DNA of 64,000 nucleotides. Source: Aradus depressus (Eukaryota; Arthropoda; Insecta; Hemiptera; Aradidae). How positions within the stretch are numbered: position 1 is the stretch's first letter; each line of letters opens with the position of its first letter. Made by a program: the position numbers and the translations under genes. Positions 35,201 to 50,200 of the stretch are shown piece by piece. The stretch spans positions 32,486,045-32,550,044 of the forward strand of contig OY759221.1 of NCBI GenBank assembly GCA_963662175.1, written 5' to 3'. The notes beneath the pieces are model-generated. The model searched no databases and had not been told where the DNA came from. It saw only the letters and a list, made by a program, of their open reading frames with translations.

Positions 35201-38200
35201 AGCACCGCGCTCCTCTCATTCCACTACCACACACTCTCTTTCTCTCTCTTCTAATTTATATTTTGTTAGACTGGCTTCTATATATATATATATTGAAGCT
35301 AGTCTAACAAAATATAAATAAGAAGAGAGAGAGAGAGAGTGGTAGTGGAATAAGAGGAGCGCTGTGCTGGCGGTTGTCTCGCCTACTGCGCATGCTTCTC
35401 CCTTTATCACCCGTTGTCTTTTCTTAGCTCTACTCTACACAATTTTAATACTAGTTGTGCTGTGGCTATAGGTCGATTTTTAATTCAATTGGATTTCATT
35501 AAGGTGATCTCCAAGCCAACAAATATGGTATGTCCGTTTACTAACAACTAACTTTCCACGCGGATGAATCCCCACTCCGAGACTTTGGGCCTCTTACTAC
35601 CTCCACCATGAACTAGTTACCTCTATAAATAAATGATTAGGCAAGTTTGGACAGAAGATAAGGAGACAAAATGGGGGTAGCAAGGCCGGTTGAGAGACTC
35701 GGAGTGGGGACTCATCCATTGGGAAAGTTATTTTGAACGACGATTACGGACAATTGACTAAATATTATATTATTTTGTGTGGGTTAGGTCTAGGCTACCA
35801 AGAGATAAAGGATCAGCTGCCGCCGGGTATCGAGGTGGCCTGCCACAACTCGAGTCAGAGCTGCACCCTCTCAGGGCCCAAGCGGCTGATGCAGGAGTAT
35901 ATTGGGGAGCTGAAGGCTAAGGGGGTCTTCGCCAAGCTCATCAACGTAGCTAACATAGCTTACCACAGTAGCTACATCCGACCCGCGGCTCCCCTCCTTC
36001 TAAACACTCTTAAACAGGTAATACACTTGACACTAATCTCCTTGGTCTATACAAAAGCTGCTGCTGGGGTGGCATCGCCTGGATTCTGTTGCAAGGCCAG
36101 AGAGCTGCCCTTTTAAGGGTTACAAGAGCTCATCGAACTCTCTACGGCTGCGCTGCAAGTACTGGCCGGAGCTTCACCCATAGATTTGGTCTTGGATGGT
36201 GCTGTTGCCTCGTATGACTGACGCAATATGCCTTTGGGAGCAGATATTGATGAGCGGACAGTCCAGACCAAAGTGTTGCAAGGACATTGCCCAGGAATGG
36301 ATAGTGGAAAAATGGCAACAACGTTGGTCACGAAGTTCGGATGGCCGAACGACTTATGCATACTTTCCGGAAGTACGGGAAAAGCGGTGTGACGGGCTGG
36401 GGCGACCACCGATCACACCGTCACACTTTTGTCGACCGGTGGTCGCCCCCGGCAATTAGCACTAATCAGATCTCGAGCTTCCTCTACAAACATGGACTGG
36501 TGATGTTGCACAAAAGCAAGGGGCACCCGAAAGAGCAATGGGAGAGAGGGTCTATATTAAAAATAGAGGTATTACTTAAAGTTGAGTCAATCATGGCTCA
36601 TTGATAAAGTTGATTTTTTCCTTATTTTTTCTATACATGGAGATTATCCCGTTTAGGTTAAAAGGATCCTAGTTCCACAAAAATTAAAATTAAATATATT
36701 GAAAAATTACGAAATTCAAATACAAATTTAATAGTTTGATGGTGCCTAACGCAGACAGTTATAAATAAGGCCACGAAATAGCCATCTCAATGATACATAG
36801 CTTACATGTATAATAGTACTGGTAATAAACTATATACCTAATTAACGACATGTTTTAGATTATTCCTGAGCCGAAACGACGTTCGAGCCGATGGGTGTCG
36901 AGCTCTGTGCCGGAGGAGGACTGGGGGAAGGAGCAAGCCACCTTCTGTTCTGCCGAGTACCTGACCAATAACCTACTGGGGAGTGTCTTGTTTGAGGAGG
37001 CCACTTCCCACATCCCGCCGGAGGCCATCATTCTGGAGATAGCCCCCTACGGCCTCCTCCAGGCCATCCTCAAACGCTCCTTCCGGGAGGCCACACATAT
37101 CCCTATAGCCAGCAGGGCTGATCCTCAAGGGCTTTACTTCTTTCTCAATGCACTCGGCAGGTAAAAAAAAAATATATATATTATTGTATTTATTTATTCA
37201 AATGAAAAATATTTATCTAATTGAAATGAAAGTCTTGCAATATATTTCATGATAATAATATTTAATTCGATGTAAAAATACTCACAAATAATGTCTTATG
37301 ACAAAATGAAGAATAACCTCACTATGATAACCTCCAAAGAACGAAGGTGTAACTCAATGTTATCTATAAAGTAAAATATGAAATATTGGTAGTTTTGGAT
37401 TATTGTATTGAAACAGAAATAGTGATAAATAAATAACCATTAAAATATTCATTAATACATCATAAAATATAAACAGTACTTACAAATTGTATATTATAAA
37501 CGAATATAACCTCACGGCGTCAGAGGGCCAAGACCTAAATTTGATGTGGGCAAGATGAATTTTGCGAGGCCCCCTGGGTCTTTATAGGAATGAGTGAGAA
37601 TGAGTGCGGGAGTACCTACCTTAGATACAACTGATCAGTTGTAAAAAAAAAACGAGACACTTTTGTATAAATATAATAGAATTGTAAATAAATTATAAAA
37701 ACACGCCTCCGGACGCCTTCAAAACTAGGACAAATCCGGACAGAAGGCAGCCCTATGTCATCTTTAGTCGCGGTCTCGGTTATTAATGGTCCTAGCTAAA
37801 TATTTTTCATGAATGAAAAACCTGCAATGCAAACGAAACATCGATGCGCTAGGCCACTCGGGCCGCGAGGCCGTAGCTGTTGTGCCATCTCTGCTTGGCG
37901 TATTACAAACAATATAACCTCTCTGCAATAAATGTAATTTATTTACTTAAAATATAATCTCTCAAATAAATTCCTGAAAGTCATAGATTAATTTAACTTG
38001 AAATTAAAAAAATATTTTTTTTTGGTTGTTCATTAAAAAATCCATATAAATTATTGTTTGGCTTCTTAACAGATCGGAAACTACTGTTATTTTAAACTCT
38101 CCTAAAATCTTCCTGGAATGATATTCAACTTAGTTGAGTATACCTCTGTAAAAAGCTCAGAAATATATACATATATCCATAAAAATAATATAAAGGTTCA

Positions 38201-41200
38201 AATATATAGTTTTGTATACTATTTAGATTATACTTGGAAGGTGTAGAAATAGACTTGGATTGCTTATACCCGAAGGTTGAGTTCCCAGTCAGTCGAGGAA
38301 CTCCTTCCTTGGAAGAGCTCGTTTCATGGAGTCACCCAGAGAACTGGAAGTTGTGGATTTCTCTCAAAACACAGGTCAGCTTCGATATATTCAAAACAGA
38401 AAGTTTTACAAATAAGAAATACTGACTCTAAGTTCAGTTTGTTGGTTATAATGTTCTAAAATAAAATATCACAACTCTGGAATCGGTTTTTTAAATATCT
38501 ACATTTTTCAATGATACATTATTCAAACTTACTTGTTATTCAGAAGTTTATTATGTTCTTACATTTATGACTATTTCTTTAGGCCTAAGGTCATTTTTTC
38601 TTATTCAGTTTGATTATTTAACTAAAAATGGCAGCATTTAGAATGGACTTATGAGGAGCTTAGGCTTAAATACTAAAATATTAAAATCTTGGAGAGCGAA
38701 TGTCTGGCATTCGTCCTTGTTATGTTAATATTTTCGGTCAACTGTGCAAGCGTGCCAATTGGAGTCCCGTCTAATTCAAGTGACTTTTTTTTTTCAATCG
38801 ATCAATCATAAATATTATTTATTTTATATATTTATTTATTTCTTCATTACCCTACGGTGGTAACTTGTAATAAATAAATAAAACAAACTTATTTTTTTCT
38901 AAAATATTGTCCATTCCATAAAAGTACTTGTTTTGGCATTACACCATCGTCTGGTTTAGTTATAAACTATGACGATTTGCTGATTGAACCATTCTTATAT
39001 ATCAGGTAAGGAAAGGGTTGGAATTATTTCATTTTTTCAATAACAGTTTTACATCCATAATATCATCACAATAACAATGTTCACATAATATGATTTTTAT
39101 TCCATATATCATAAATCGTAGCCAATATATATTATGACTAGTTGTTCATTTTCTTTATTTCGTTGAAATTTCAATTTATATCTTCATTGTCATTCATTTA
39201 TGTACATAGTTATTTTAAAGATAGGGATAGCCTCTGATTTTAATTTAAAACATACTCTCTTGTCTTCAGTCATAACTTTGTTAAATGGACAAAAATAAAA
39301 TTTATATTGTTAGAATTTAGTGAATGTGTCTTTACTTTTCGTTTTACCACTGTTATTGAAAAGGGGAAGAAAATATTTCAGCGCAAACAAATTCCTAACT
39401 GATAATGCTGAAAGAGGTAATATAGACCTTAGTTAGTTATAACCAAACCTGACAATGGTATAATGTCGAAACCTGTAGTTTATGTACAAGTAGGTTTTGT
39501 AATGGGATCGACAATATTAAAAATATAAGGAATTGTTTTTATTTATTTACATACGGCAGAGCAGTCTTTTTTATCATGGTATTTGTCAATGACAGTTATT
39601 TTATAGGCATTGTTTATTTCAGAATGAATACTACATGAGTGAAAGTTATGATTTGAACCAAGACCAGTACAAGGCATTCAAGGAGTACAGAATTGGACAG
39701 AAAAGTGTCCTACCGCAGTCTGCTCTTTTGGTAATTATATCATTTGCAACATTGGTGTCCCGCCAAACTTTTTGCAAATTGATGATTTGTGGTTCATTTT
39801 TAAATTTCCTCTATAGGATCCTAAATTACTAAATTGATAAATTACTTTTTGAAGATTTTTAATTCATACATAATATATTGTTAGAGCATCACTTCTCCCA
39901 TTTATATTTTGTCTTCTCAAAAAAAATAGCAATATCAAACGTTTCAGGCAGCACTCCCATCTTCAGTATCTATAATACATGTGTTCTTTAGGTTATCTAT
40001 TCCTTCTGTCAATCAGAATCTTCCTTTTTAAAGAACATATTTATGAAATCGACTTCTATATTTAAGTTTTGACTAGTTGTTTAAATAGAGAAGTCGACTC
40101 ATTAAATATGTTCTACAAAAGGAAGATTCTGATTGACATAAGAAATAGTTAACCTAAAGAACACAAGTATTATAGACACTGATGATGGGAGTGCTTCCTG
40201 AAATGTTTGTAAATACTATTTTTTGAGAAAGCAAGCAATACATGGGAGAAGTGATGTAATACTAAATTATGTATGAATTGATTAAATACTATTTTTTGAG
40301 AAAGCAAGCAATACATGGGAGAAGTGATGTAATACTAAATTATGTATGAATTGATTAAATACTATTTCTTGAGAAAGCAAGCAATACATGGGAGAAGTGA
40401 TGTAATACTAAATTATGTATGAATTGATTAAATACTATTTCTTGAGAAAGCAAGCAATACATGGGAGAAGTGATGTAATACTAAATTATGTATGAATTGA
40501 TTAAATACTATTTCTTGAGAAAGCAAGCAATACATGGGAGAAGTGATGTAATACTAAATTATGTATGAATTGATTAAATACTATTTTTTGAGAAAGCAAG
40601 CAATACATGGGAGAAGTGATGTAATACTAAATTATGTATGAATTGATTAAATACTATTTTTTGAGAAAGCAAGCAATACATGGGAGAAGTGATGTAATAC
40701 TAAATTATGTATGAATTGATTAAATACTATTTCTTGAGAAAGCAAGCAATACATGGGAGAAGTGATGTAATACTAAATTATGTATGAATTGATTAAATAC
40801 TATTTCTTGAGAAAGCAAGCAATACATGGGAGAAGTGATGTAATACTAAATTATGTATGAATTGATTAAATACTATTTCTTGAGAAAGCAAGCAATACAT
40901 GGGAGAAGTGATGTAATACTAAATTATGTATGAATTGATTAAATACTATTTCTTGAGAAAGCAAGCAATACATGGGAGAAGTGATGTAATACTAAATTAT
41001 GTATGAATTGATTAAATACTATTTCTTGAGAAAGCAAGCAATACATGGGAGAAGTGATGTAATACTAAATTATGTATGAATTGATTAAATACTATTTCTT
41101 GAGAAAGCAAGCAATACATGGGAGAAGTGATGTAATACTAAATTATGTATGAATTGATTAAATACTATTTCTTGAGAAAGCAAGCAATACATGGGAGAAG

Positions 41201-44200
41201 TGATGTAATACTAAATTATGTATGAATTGATTAAATACTATTTCTTGAGAAAGCAAGCAATACATGGGAGAAGTGATGTAATACTAAATTATGTATGAAT
41301 TGATTAAATACTATTTCTTGAGAAAGCAAGCAATACATGGGAGAAGTGATGTAATACTAAATTATGTATGAATTGATTAAATACTATTTCTTGAGAAAGC
41401 AAGCAATACATGGGAGAAGTGATGTAATACTAAATTATGTATGAATTGATTAAATACTATTTCTTGAGAAAGCAAGCAATACATGGGAGAAGTGATGTAA
41501 TACTAAATTATGTATGAATTGATTAAATACTATTTTTTGAGAAAGCAAGCAATACATGGGAGAAGTGATGTAATACTAAATTATGTATGAATTGATTAAA
41601 TACTATTTTTTGAGAAAGCAAGCAATACATGGGAGAAGTGATGTAATACTAAATTATGTATGAATTGATTAAATACTATTTCTTGAGAAAGCAAGCAATA
41701 CATGGGAGAAGTGATGTAATACTAAATTATGTATGAATTGATTAAATACTATTTCTTGAGAAAGCAAGCAATACATGGGAGAAGTGATGTAATACTAAAT
41801 TATGTATGAATTGATTAAATACTATTTCTTGAGAAAGCAAGCAATACATGGGAGAAGTGATGTAATACTAAATTATGTATGAATTGATTAAATACTATTT
41901 CTTGAGAAAGCAAGCAATACATGGGAGAAGTGATGTAATACTAAATTATGTATGAATTGATTAAATACTATTTCTTGAGAAAGCAAGCAATACATGGGAG
42001 AAGTGATGTAATACTAAATTATGTATGAATTGATTAAATACTATTTCTTGAGAAAGCAAGCAATACATGGGAGAAGTGATGTAATACTAAATTATGTATG
42101 AATTGATTAAATACTATTTCTTGAGAAAGCAAGCAATACATGGGAGAAGTGATGTAATACTAAATTATGTATGAATTGATTAAATACTATTTCTTGAGAA
42201 AGCAAGCAATACATGGGAGAAGTGATGTAATACTAAATTATGTATGAATTGATTAAATACTATTTCTTGAGAAAGCAAGCAATACATGGGAGAAGTGATG
42301 TAATACTAAATTATGTATGAATTGATTAAATACTATTTCTTGAGAAAGCAAGCAATACATGGGAGAAGTGATGTAATACTAAATTATGTATGAATTGATT
42401 AAATACTATTTTTTGAGAAAGCAAGCAATACATGGGAGAAGTGATGTAATACTAAATTATGTATGAATTGATTAAATACTATTTCTTGAGAAAGCAAGCA
42501 ATACATGGGAGAAGTGATGTAATACTAAATTATGTATGAATTGATTAAATACTATTTCTTGAGAAAGCAAGCAATACATGGGAGAAGTGATGTAATACTA
42601 AATTATGTATGAATTGATTAAATACTATTTCTTGAGAAAGCAAGCAATACATGGGAGAAGTGATGTAATACTAAATTATGTATGAATTGATTAAATACTA
42701 TTTCTTGAGAAAGCAAGCAATACATGGGAGAAGTGATGTAATACTAAATTATGTATGAATTGATTAAATACTATTTTTTGAGAAAGCAAGCAATACATGG
42801 GAGAAGTGATGTAATACTAAATTATGTATGAATTGATTAAATACTATTTTTTGAGAAAGCAAGCAATACATGGGAGAAGTGATGTAATACTAAATTATGT
42901 ATGAATTGATTAAATACTATTTCTTGAGAAAGCAAGCAATACATGGGAGAAGTGATGTAATACTAAATTATGTATGAATTGATTAAATACTATTTCTTGA
43001 GAAAGCAAGCAATACATGGGAGAAGTGATGTAATACTAAATTATGTATGAATTGATTAAATACTATTTCTTGAGAAAGCAAGCAATACATGGGAGAAGTG
43101 ATGTAATACTAAATTATGTATGAATTGATTAAATACTATTTCTTGAGAAAGCAAGCAATACATGGGAGAAGTGATGTAATACTAAATTATGTATGAATTG
43201 ATTAAATACTATTTCTTGAGAAAGCAAGCAATACATGGGAGAAGTGATGTAATACTAAATTATGTATGAATTGATTAAATACTATTTCTTGAGAAAGCAA
43301 GCAATACATGGGAGAAGTGATGTAATACTAAATTATGTATGAATTGATTAAATACTATTTCTTGAGAAAGCAAGCAATACATGGGAGAAGTGATGTAATA
43401 CTAAATTATGTATGAATTGATTAAATACTATTTCTTGAGAAAGCAAGCAATACATGGGAGAAGTGATGTAATACTAAATTATGTATGAATTGATTAAATA
43501 CTATTTTTTAATATAATTATTCCTACATCTATAATAACTAGAATAATATTTTTTATTTTTTTGATCTTATGTACGGTGCACATTAGCCATGTCAATGTGT
43601 TATCTAGTTATATTTGAATCCGCAAACCATGATGAGACCATGCGACCAAAGCCCTACGCTCTAGCTCGCACTATTAATATGTTGGGCCCCCTCAACGTGG
43701 GTTCCCTTTTGTCTGGCCTACTTCTTTCTTCCATTGAAAAATAATTACTAAATATTAACTTATTATGTCAAATATATATTTCAGGTTTTAATAATTAATC
43801 ACTATTTGAAATTACAAAAAATATTACCAAATGCTACAATTCAAATGGACGATGTAAAATTTTTGAAAAGTATAGAAATAAAAGGTACATTTTATATTAT
43901 TAAAAGTTGTTGACTCTGTAATTAATTTGTATCTGATATTTTCGGCTGAAACAGGTTTTTTTTCACATGAAATTATTTTTTAGATTTTTCTTTAAATAAA
44001 ATGAAATTATCTAGCGATTAGAATATTGTTTTGATAACTTGTCAAGTCTCGCATATCAATTAGTATTCTCATATTAATTTTATGGTATCCTTTAATGGAA
44101 TTCATTAATAAAAAATCACCGTTTCTCTTTTACGAGATGGCGTTTCAATGCTATGGAATATCAGATATGTGTTATTAATTTTATGTTTGGTAGAATTTAG

Positions 44201-47200
44201 AATAAGTTATTTCTGACATTGACCTTGTAAAATACTTACCCATGATCACTTCATCGAAATAACAAACAGCATAACTTAACAGTAGCAAAGCATATTTATT
44301 CTACCATAGATTTATACGAACTTAAAATAAGTGCTTTATTTTCCACCAACAAGCTAAATCTATCGAGGCTAAGTTATCGGACGTTTAAGGAGAACTAACC
44401 AAAATTGTAACTTGCTAATCGATTTGGGCTTATTTTGGCTGATGATGAGTTAATCGTAACAGTATTCAGAAAGTGCAAATTACATTATTAATTCATGTTA
44501 AAAATTGGAAAAAATTCCAACTTAGTTAACTCGAGAGTACTAAGTTAAAATGGCAGAAACCTCTAGGAATTCTACAATAATTTAAAATTGTGAGTACTCT
44601 GTTAATAAAAAAGAGTTAAATTACATTAAAAACAGTTATTTACATTAAATGTAAGGATTTAAATGACATCGCCTACTACTAGAATCCTCTTTCGTCACTC
44701 TGGGGGACATTCGACTCTACTTTGGGAGTCCTAAATTTTGCCTACCCTACATTTTTATTCACCTAGGGCAGGGTTCTTTAACGAATATCTGACATTGTTT
44801 AGATCCCATCTGAAGGACGGTGTGCTCAAGGTTTTTTTACCTCCCAGATAAAAACTTAAGGGCCTCTGCCGGGTTCCAAACCTCAGCACTCATACAAACG
44901 CTCTCGAGTTTAAGCAACGATCATTATTTTTTAATAAAAGAAAAAAACGTTTCTTTTTAATCCTTAATTGGAGTCGTCCGAATATTGGGGACTTGGTTCT
45001 AGAATTTTCTTCTATATTTCCCTCTCAACTATCGTAGTTTTTAGAAATTAATATTATTATATTTTTTCCATATTTATTTTTAATTAAATTATTATTTATT
45101 ATAATTTTAGATCATTGCGATTTAACCGCCTGTCTTCTAAGATCTGACTGCTGGGAGATACACCATAAAGACGAACTGGTGGCCACTGGCAAATTCTTTC
45201 AGACTCTTGGGAAACAGGAAATATTGACTCCTGAGGAGTGCGACGAAGAATTGATAAACGGCCAAGACGTTTATTTAAAACTTGCCATGTTTGGTCAACA
45301 TGTGAACGTACCTTTCCAACTTGTCCACTCGTATAAATATAATGACAAAGGTGGGTATTTAATCTTTATTATTTTAATTAGAACAGCCCGAGCAACTTGT
45401 GTGCAGGAAGCAGCAAGTCTCCCGAACAAAAGTATGCAGGTGGGCAACCTGCTACTCTAAAATGATACTGGCCATATCAGATTCTTCCATTAACATTTTC
45501 CGAACTGAGACCGACACGTCTGGGTACTGATACTGAAAGTTACGAATAACGAATTGTTACTGCTCTTAAAACATACCTGTTACATATAAAGAATATAATA
45601 AACGAATAAAAGAAACTGTGTATCTATTGTATTCATTACTCGACTACGGAACGCGAAGAGAGAGTATTGTTTGTATGTATGTTAGATTCTTTGTTCCAAA
45701 ATCCATCGAGTGTGGCTTAGAAAGACAATTTCAAAAATATATTTGCTAGTAAAAATAGAAAAATTATATAATAGGAAATGGTGTCTAATGGTAACAAAAC
45801 ACCAAATACCCCAGAGGGATCCTTGTAACAATTCATCAAATATTTAAATGATTTTAAGGTTAGTTAGTTATTGTAACTCATGCGGGTAACTACCAGCGTC
45901 CTCGAACAGTTACTAAGTTAAGAACTAAATGCTTTTATTGTTTATTTGAGCCAGTTTTCTATAATTTGGTTGTGAATTGACTTTATAAAATGTAAGTAAT
46001 GTTGTTTCTATTGGATTAAGATGATTTTTGTTATTTATATAAAGACAGTCTTTTCTCCTCACATTTTGGGTTGGCCAAGTATTCTTTTGGACTGGCTGGT
46101 TCATTAAGCGTGTAATATTTGGAAATAGTGAATAAAGAGTTACTCACTGTAATATGGATTATTTATTAAGTTATATATATTATATATGGTCACAAGGAAT
46201 AAGTTGTTAAGTAGTGAAATGGCCAAAATGAGTTAAGTGTGATCATCTCCCAAGTCATCTGCGCACTGGGAAAAAGTTGGGAGCTCAGGACTCTAATACT
46301 TTCGGAATTATAAAGCTGTAGATTTCTTGGTATTTCGTAGAATTGTCTATGTTCTTGGTTAAATCAACTTATTCTACTTCTTTGAGGAATCATTCACGAG
46401 ATAACTGCATTTAACCATTTATTTACTATGGCAGACTATTCCGGCGTTTTCGGTTAAATCAACTAACTAAGGGAAAATCCAAGAAAGGATTAACAATATT
46501 CATTTTCATTCACTCATATATTTAGAAGGTACAAGATTAATAATGATGCAAACATAATTTATTTATTCCAAAAACTGGATTTACACGATTAATGCAAAAG
46601 TAAAAAAAGTGGTGCCCTGAAGTTACGAATTTAAACCTACCAATTTATTCCCTGAAATATATACATACATATATTTGTTTTATCTCTTTTGTTTTATGGT
46701 TTCTATTTATTCATCTACCACCAATGATTTTATACATATTCTATTTATTTATATTTGTATATGTTTGCTATTATAGAGGTGGCAATCAAAGCGAGAAACC
46801 CATTCAGGAGCTATTACATTTATTTTATTTTTTATACTGAAATCTGTCTGTGAACTTAAGTTCCTTTTTTATTTTGCTTATTAATACATATACATATTCA
46901 ATATGTTTCGATAGGAATAAGTGCCAGTGTGCGATGGGAAGGCGATATGACCACATTTCTTGACTCTATATTCACTCTAATTGGAAGCATAGATTCGTTC
47001 GAACACAATGAACTGAGACAAATGTCTGATATTAAACGGATCGTATTGGATACCTCTTTTTACAGAAGAAAAACTGGAGGTAAGTTGAGATTTTTTATTT
47101 TCTTAAGTAAGGGGGTCGCCAACCTTTTTGTACCTAAAGGATGCAGTTTTCATCCGGGTTCCACGTCATGGCTACATGCAATTAGATTTTCAAAAGCGGA

Positions 47201-50200
47201 ATATCGGAATTAATTTAGCCAAATATGAATAGCAAGAAAACTTTACAGTTTGTTAGCTTACTCCCAGCTTCTTGATTCCACTAAGGATGTAGTGGAACCT
47301 TGTTCTTATGAACATGAGTTGTTTTGACGCTAACATCTTCTTACTCGTGTATTGAAGGAGGAGACCTTCGAGAACAAAATACAATTAGTCATTTGAGTCC
47401 TTAAATCGTGGGGGGTTCACTTAAAAACCCTAATAACTGGCGATGTAATGGATGTATCTACATGCAATTTAATATAAGGATTAAGTCTCTATGTAAGTCA
47501 ACTATTGAATATTAGCCAAAAGATCGACTGGTAATGAAGGGGGGGGGGGGGGGGGGGAGGGGGCGAAACAATTGATTAATTCGTTCTGGGGAAGTACATT
47601 GCACATCTAAATATTTTTTTTTATATTATAAATAGCGATATTTTAATCGTTAAATATAAAATTGTTTACCTATAATTTTTTAAGTGTTGGACGTAAACTA
47701 CAACAGAGGTAGTGGAGTACTCCAATGTGAAGGAATAAAACTACTTTACCCAACCACTAGACCCCTTGATATGTCACTATTCATGGATAAAATGTGTCTA
47801 TTTGAGGTGCCCACATTCGAATGTTATACCAGAAACGGAAGGAATGAAAGTGTAAGCTCAGACATAATTTATTTATATGTATAATATATTTATCATAGCT
47901 ACATTTCTCCCTTTTATTTTTTGGCATTTAAAACCTAGTAATTATAGACGTAGCACTCCCATCACGGAAAATATTTTACATACAATCAACAAAAATAACA
48001 TCATGTTAGATAAGATATATTGCTGTTTAACAATTACAAATAATTCCAACTAACCTTTAATTCATTCAACATCCTTTTCTCGACAATCAAAATACACTTT
48101 CACAGAACCTTTCTAACATTTATATATATACATTATAAATTATTTAAAGTATTAGTAAAGTAATAAATGAATTTTGATGTAATTTTTAAAAATAATTTCA
48201 GTTTGGGAATGAAATATTTTTGCGTTTGAATCAAAAAACAAAAATTTTTTAGTAAAATAACTATAATTTTAAGAGCTTTTATATTCCCACTCTGAAAATG
48301 TAGGATCCTATAGATTTGTGAACGAATAAGTTTATAAGTAACTCTTGATAATGCCTTAACACGGCGAAACTAGTTGAGTATTTGAGAATATACTTATAGT
48401 GAAGTTTGACAAAGAAATTGTGTATTTTAATTATCTATTCCTAGAATGGAGCTTCACAAAGCAAATCTGGAAACCATAAATTATTTGGCTACAATGATAT
48501 CTCAAATGTCATAAGAGGTCAAAAAAATGTTTAAAGTACCTATGGGAAATTTGCTAAAAAAGGTGTCTTGATTTTTTTTTTTTTCTTAATTTTCGCGCAA
48601 TTTAGAATTAAAAGACGCGATTTTAGCAGATATTACGTTTTTGGCATATTTTAACTGCTGTTAATTTCTAAAAATCTAAAATTGTACACAATTTCTCAAA
48701 GATACTTAGGGAACATTCGCGCAAAGTTTGGAGAAACATTTTTTTTTCCATGTACGCTTGAAATGGACGTACCCATATCTATATTTTATATATACATTCA
48801 GAATCTCCTTACACAACCCAGAAGTTATAATTATAATTATATATTGTAATTTAAGTAAACAAATTGAAATATTTTGGTAATATCATGTGCATATGTTACC
48901 AGCAGCAGTATTTAGGTACTAGGCCTTATTAATAATGTCTAGGCAGTATTTGTAATTCTTTTTCTGATTTGCTATTCTGTCTTATCTTTCTCTATCTTCT
49001 TATATTGTCCAGAACCGTCAGTCATTATTTATAATGCCCAGATTCTGAATACAGCTGATAACAAATACAAAATTTACAATCTTATATTCAATATTTAATA
49101 TATTATTACAGCATCACTTCTCCCATTTATTTTTTTGGCTTCTCAAAATATAGCAATTAAATACGCTTCGGGAAACTGTCCCATCATCAATATCTATAAA
49201 TCATCTGATGTTTAAGTATGTTAACTATTCCTTCTGTCAATCAGAATCTTTCTTATATAGAACATATTTATTCTTATATACTTCTATATTGAGTAGGTGT
49301 TTAAATATGGAAGTCGACTCAAAAAATGTGTTCTGTAAAAGGATGATTCTGATTGACAGAAGGAATAGTTAACATACTTAGACAACAGATGATTTATATA
49401 TTATACCATCTCCCTCCTTGCGTGAGTGCATTTTTACGTAAATAGTGAATATAAAATTACATCGGAAAAGTTATTAAAATTGAGTATTTTTACATCGCGA
49501 CTTTAATAAAAAACAATACCTGGATAGCCAAATACACTCCCACGAGAAGGACGGGTACAAGTTCCTAACTGTGGTTTGACATCAGTAATTAACAATAATT
49601 AATTATTGCTGTCAACCAGAAGAAGAATGGGAGGGGGGAAATAGAATGGATAACTCAAACCCTAGAACAGTAACATATTTATTTTAAAAGAAAATATCAT
49701 ATTTATAAAAGAAAAAACAAGTGAATATAAATTGGCCATTTGTCTGAAGGACTTTCTACGTTAATTACGAGGTACCTCGATACTGATCCCTGCAGGTGGC
49801 GATGTGGTCATCCTTGATGTACATCCCTCCGACCCCATCTACTCACCTAGTCCTTGTAGGTCTGCCTGGAGGCCACAATAGAATTTAGGTTGTTCACTGA
49901 GTTTATGTGCGTCCGAAATCAAAATGTATCTCACTCGCCTGAATGGCCCAAAACATGAACGAACACTGCTCAATTCACATATTCAAACTCACTGTCAAAT
50001 ATAAACTATACGTGTTGATCATCCGAGACGTGAACCAAGAATCTACAATCACATACTGAAACTCACTGTCAAATATAATAGTAACGTGGTGAACTGTTGG
50101 CACAAGAGCGATGAGTAAAGAAGTGAGCACCAGAGCGAAGAGAAGACTAACAATTGAATAATAGTTGAAGAAGTTGAGCGAAGAGTGGGGATGATTTGTT

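Noticed and set aside
40210..43494. CRISPR-like array
   Set aside because: Units are head-to-tail identical with no unique spacers, in a eukaryotic intron.
46060..46110. Mariner terminal repeat (TTGGGTTGGCCAAGT)
   Set aside because: Only one end resembles a mariner terminus, with no partner, target TA pair or transposase nearby.
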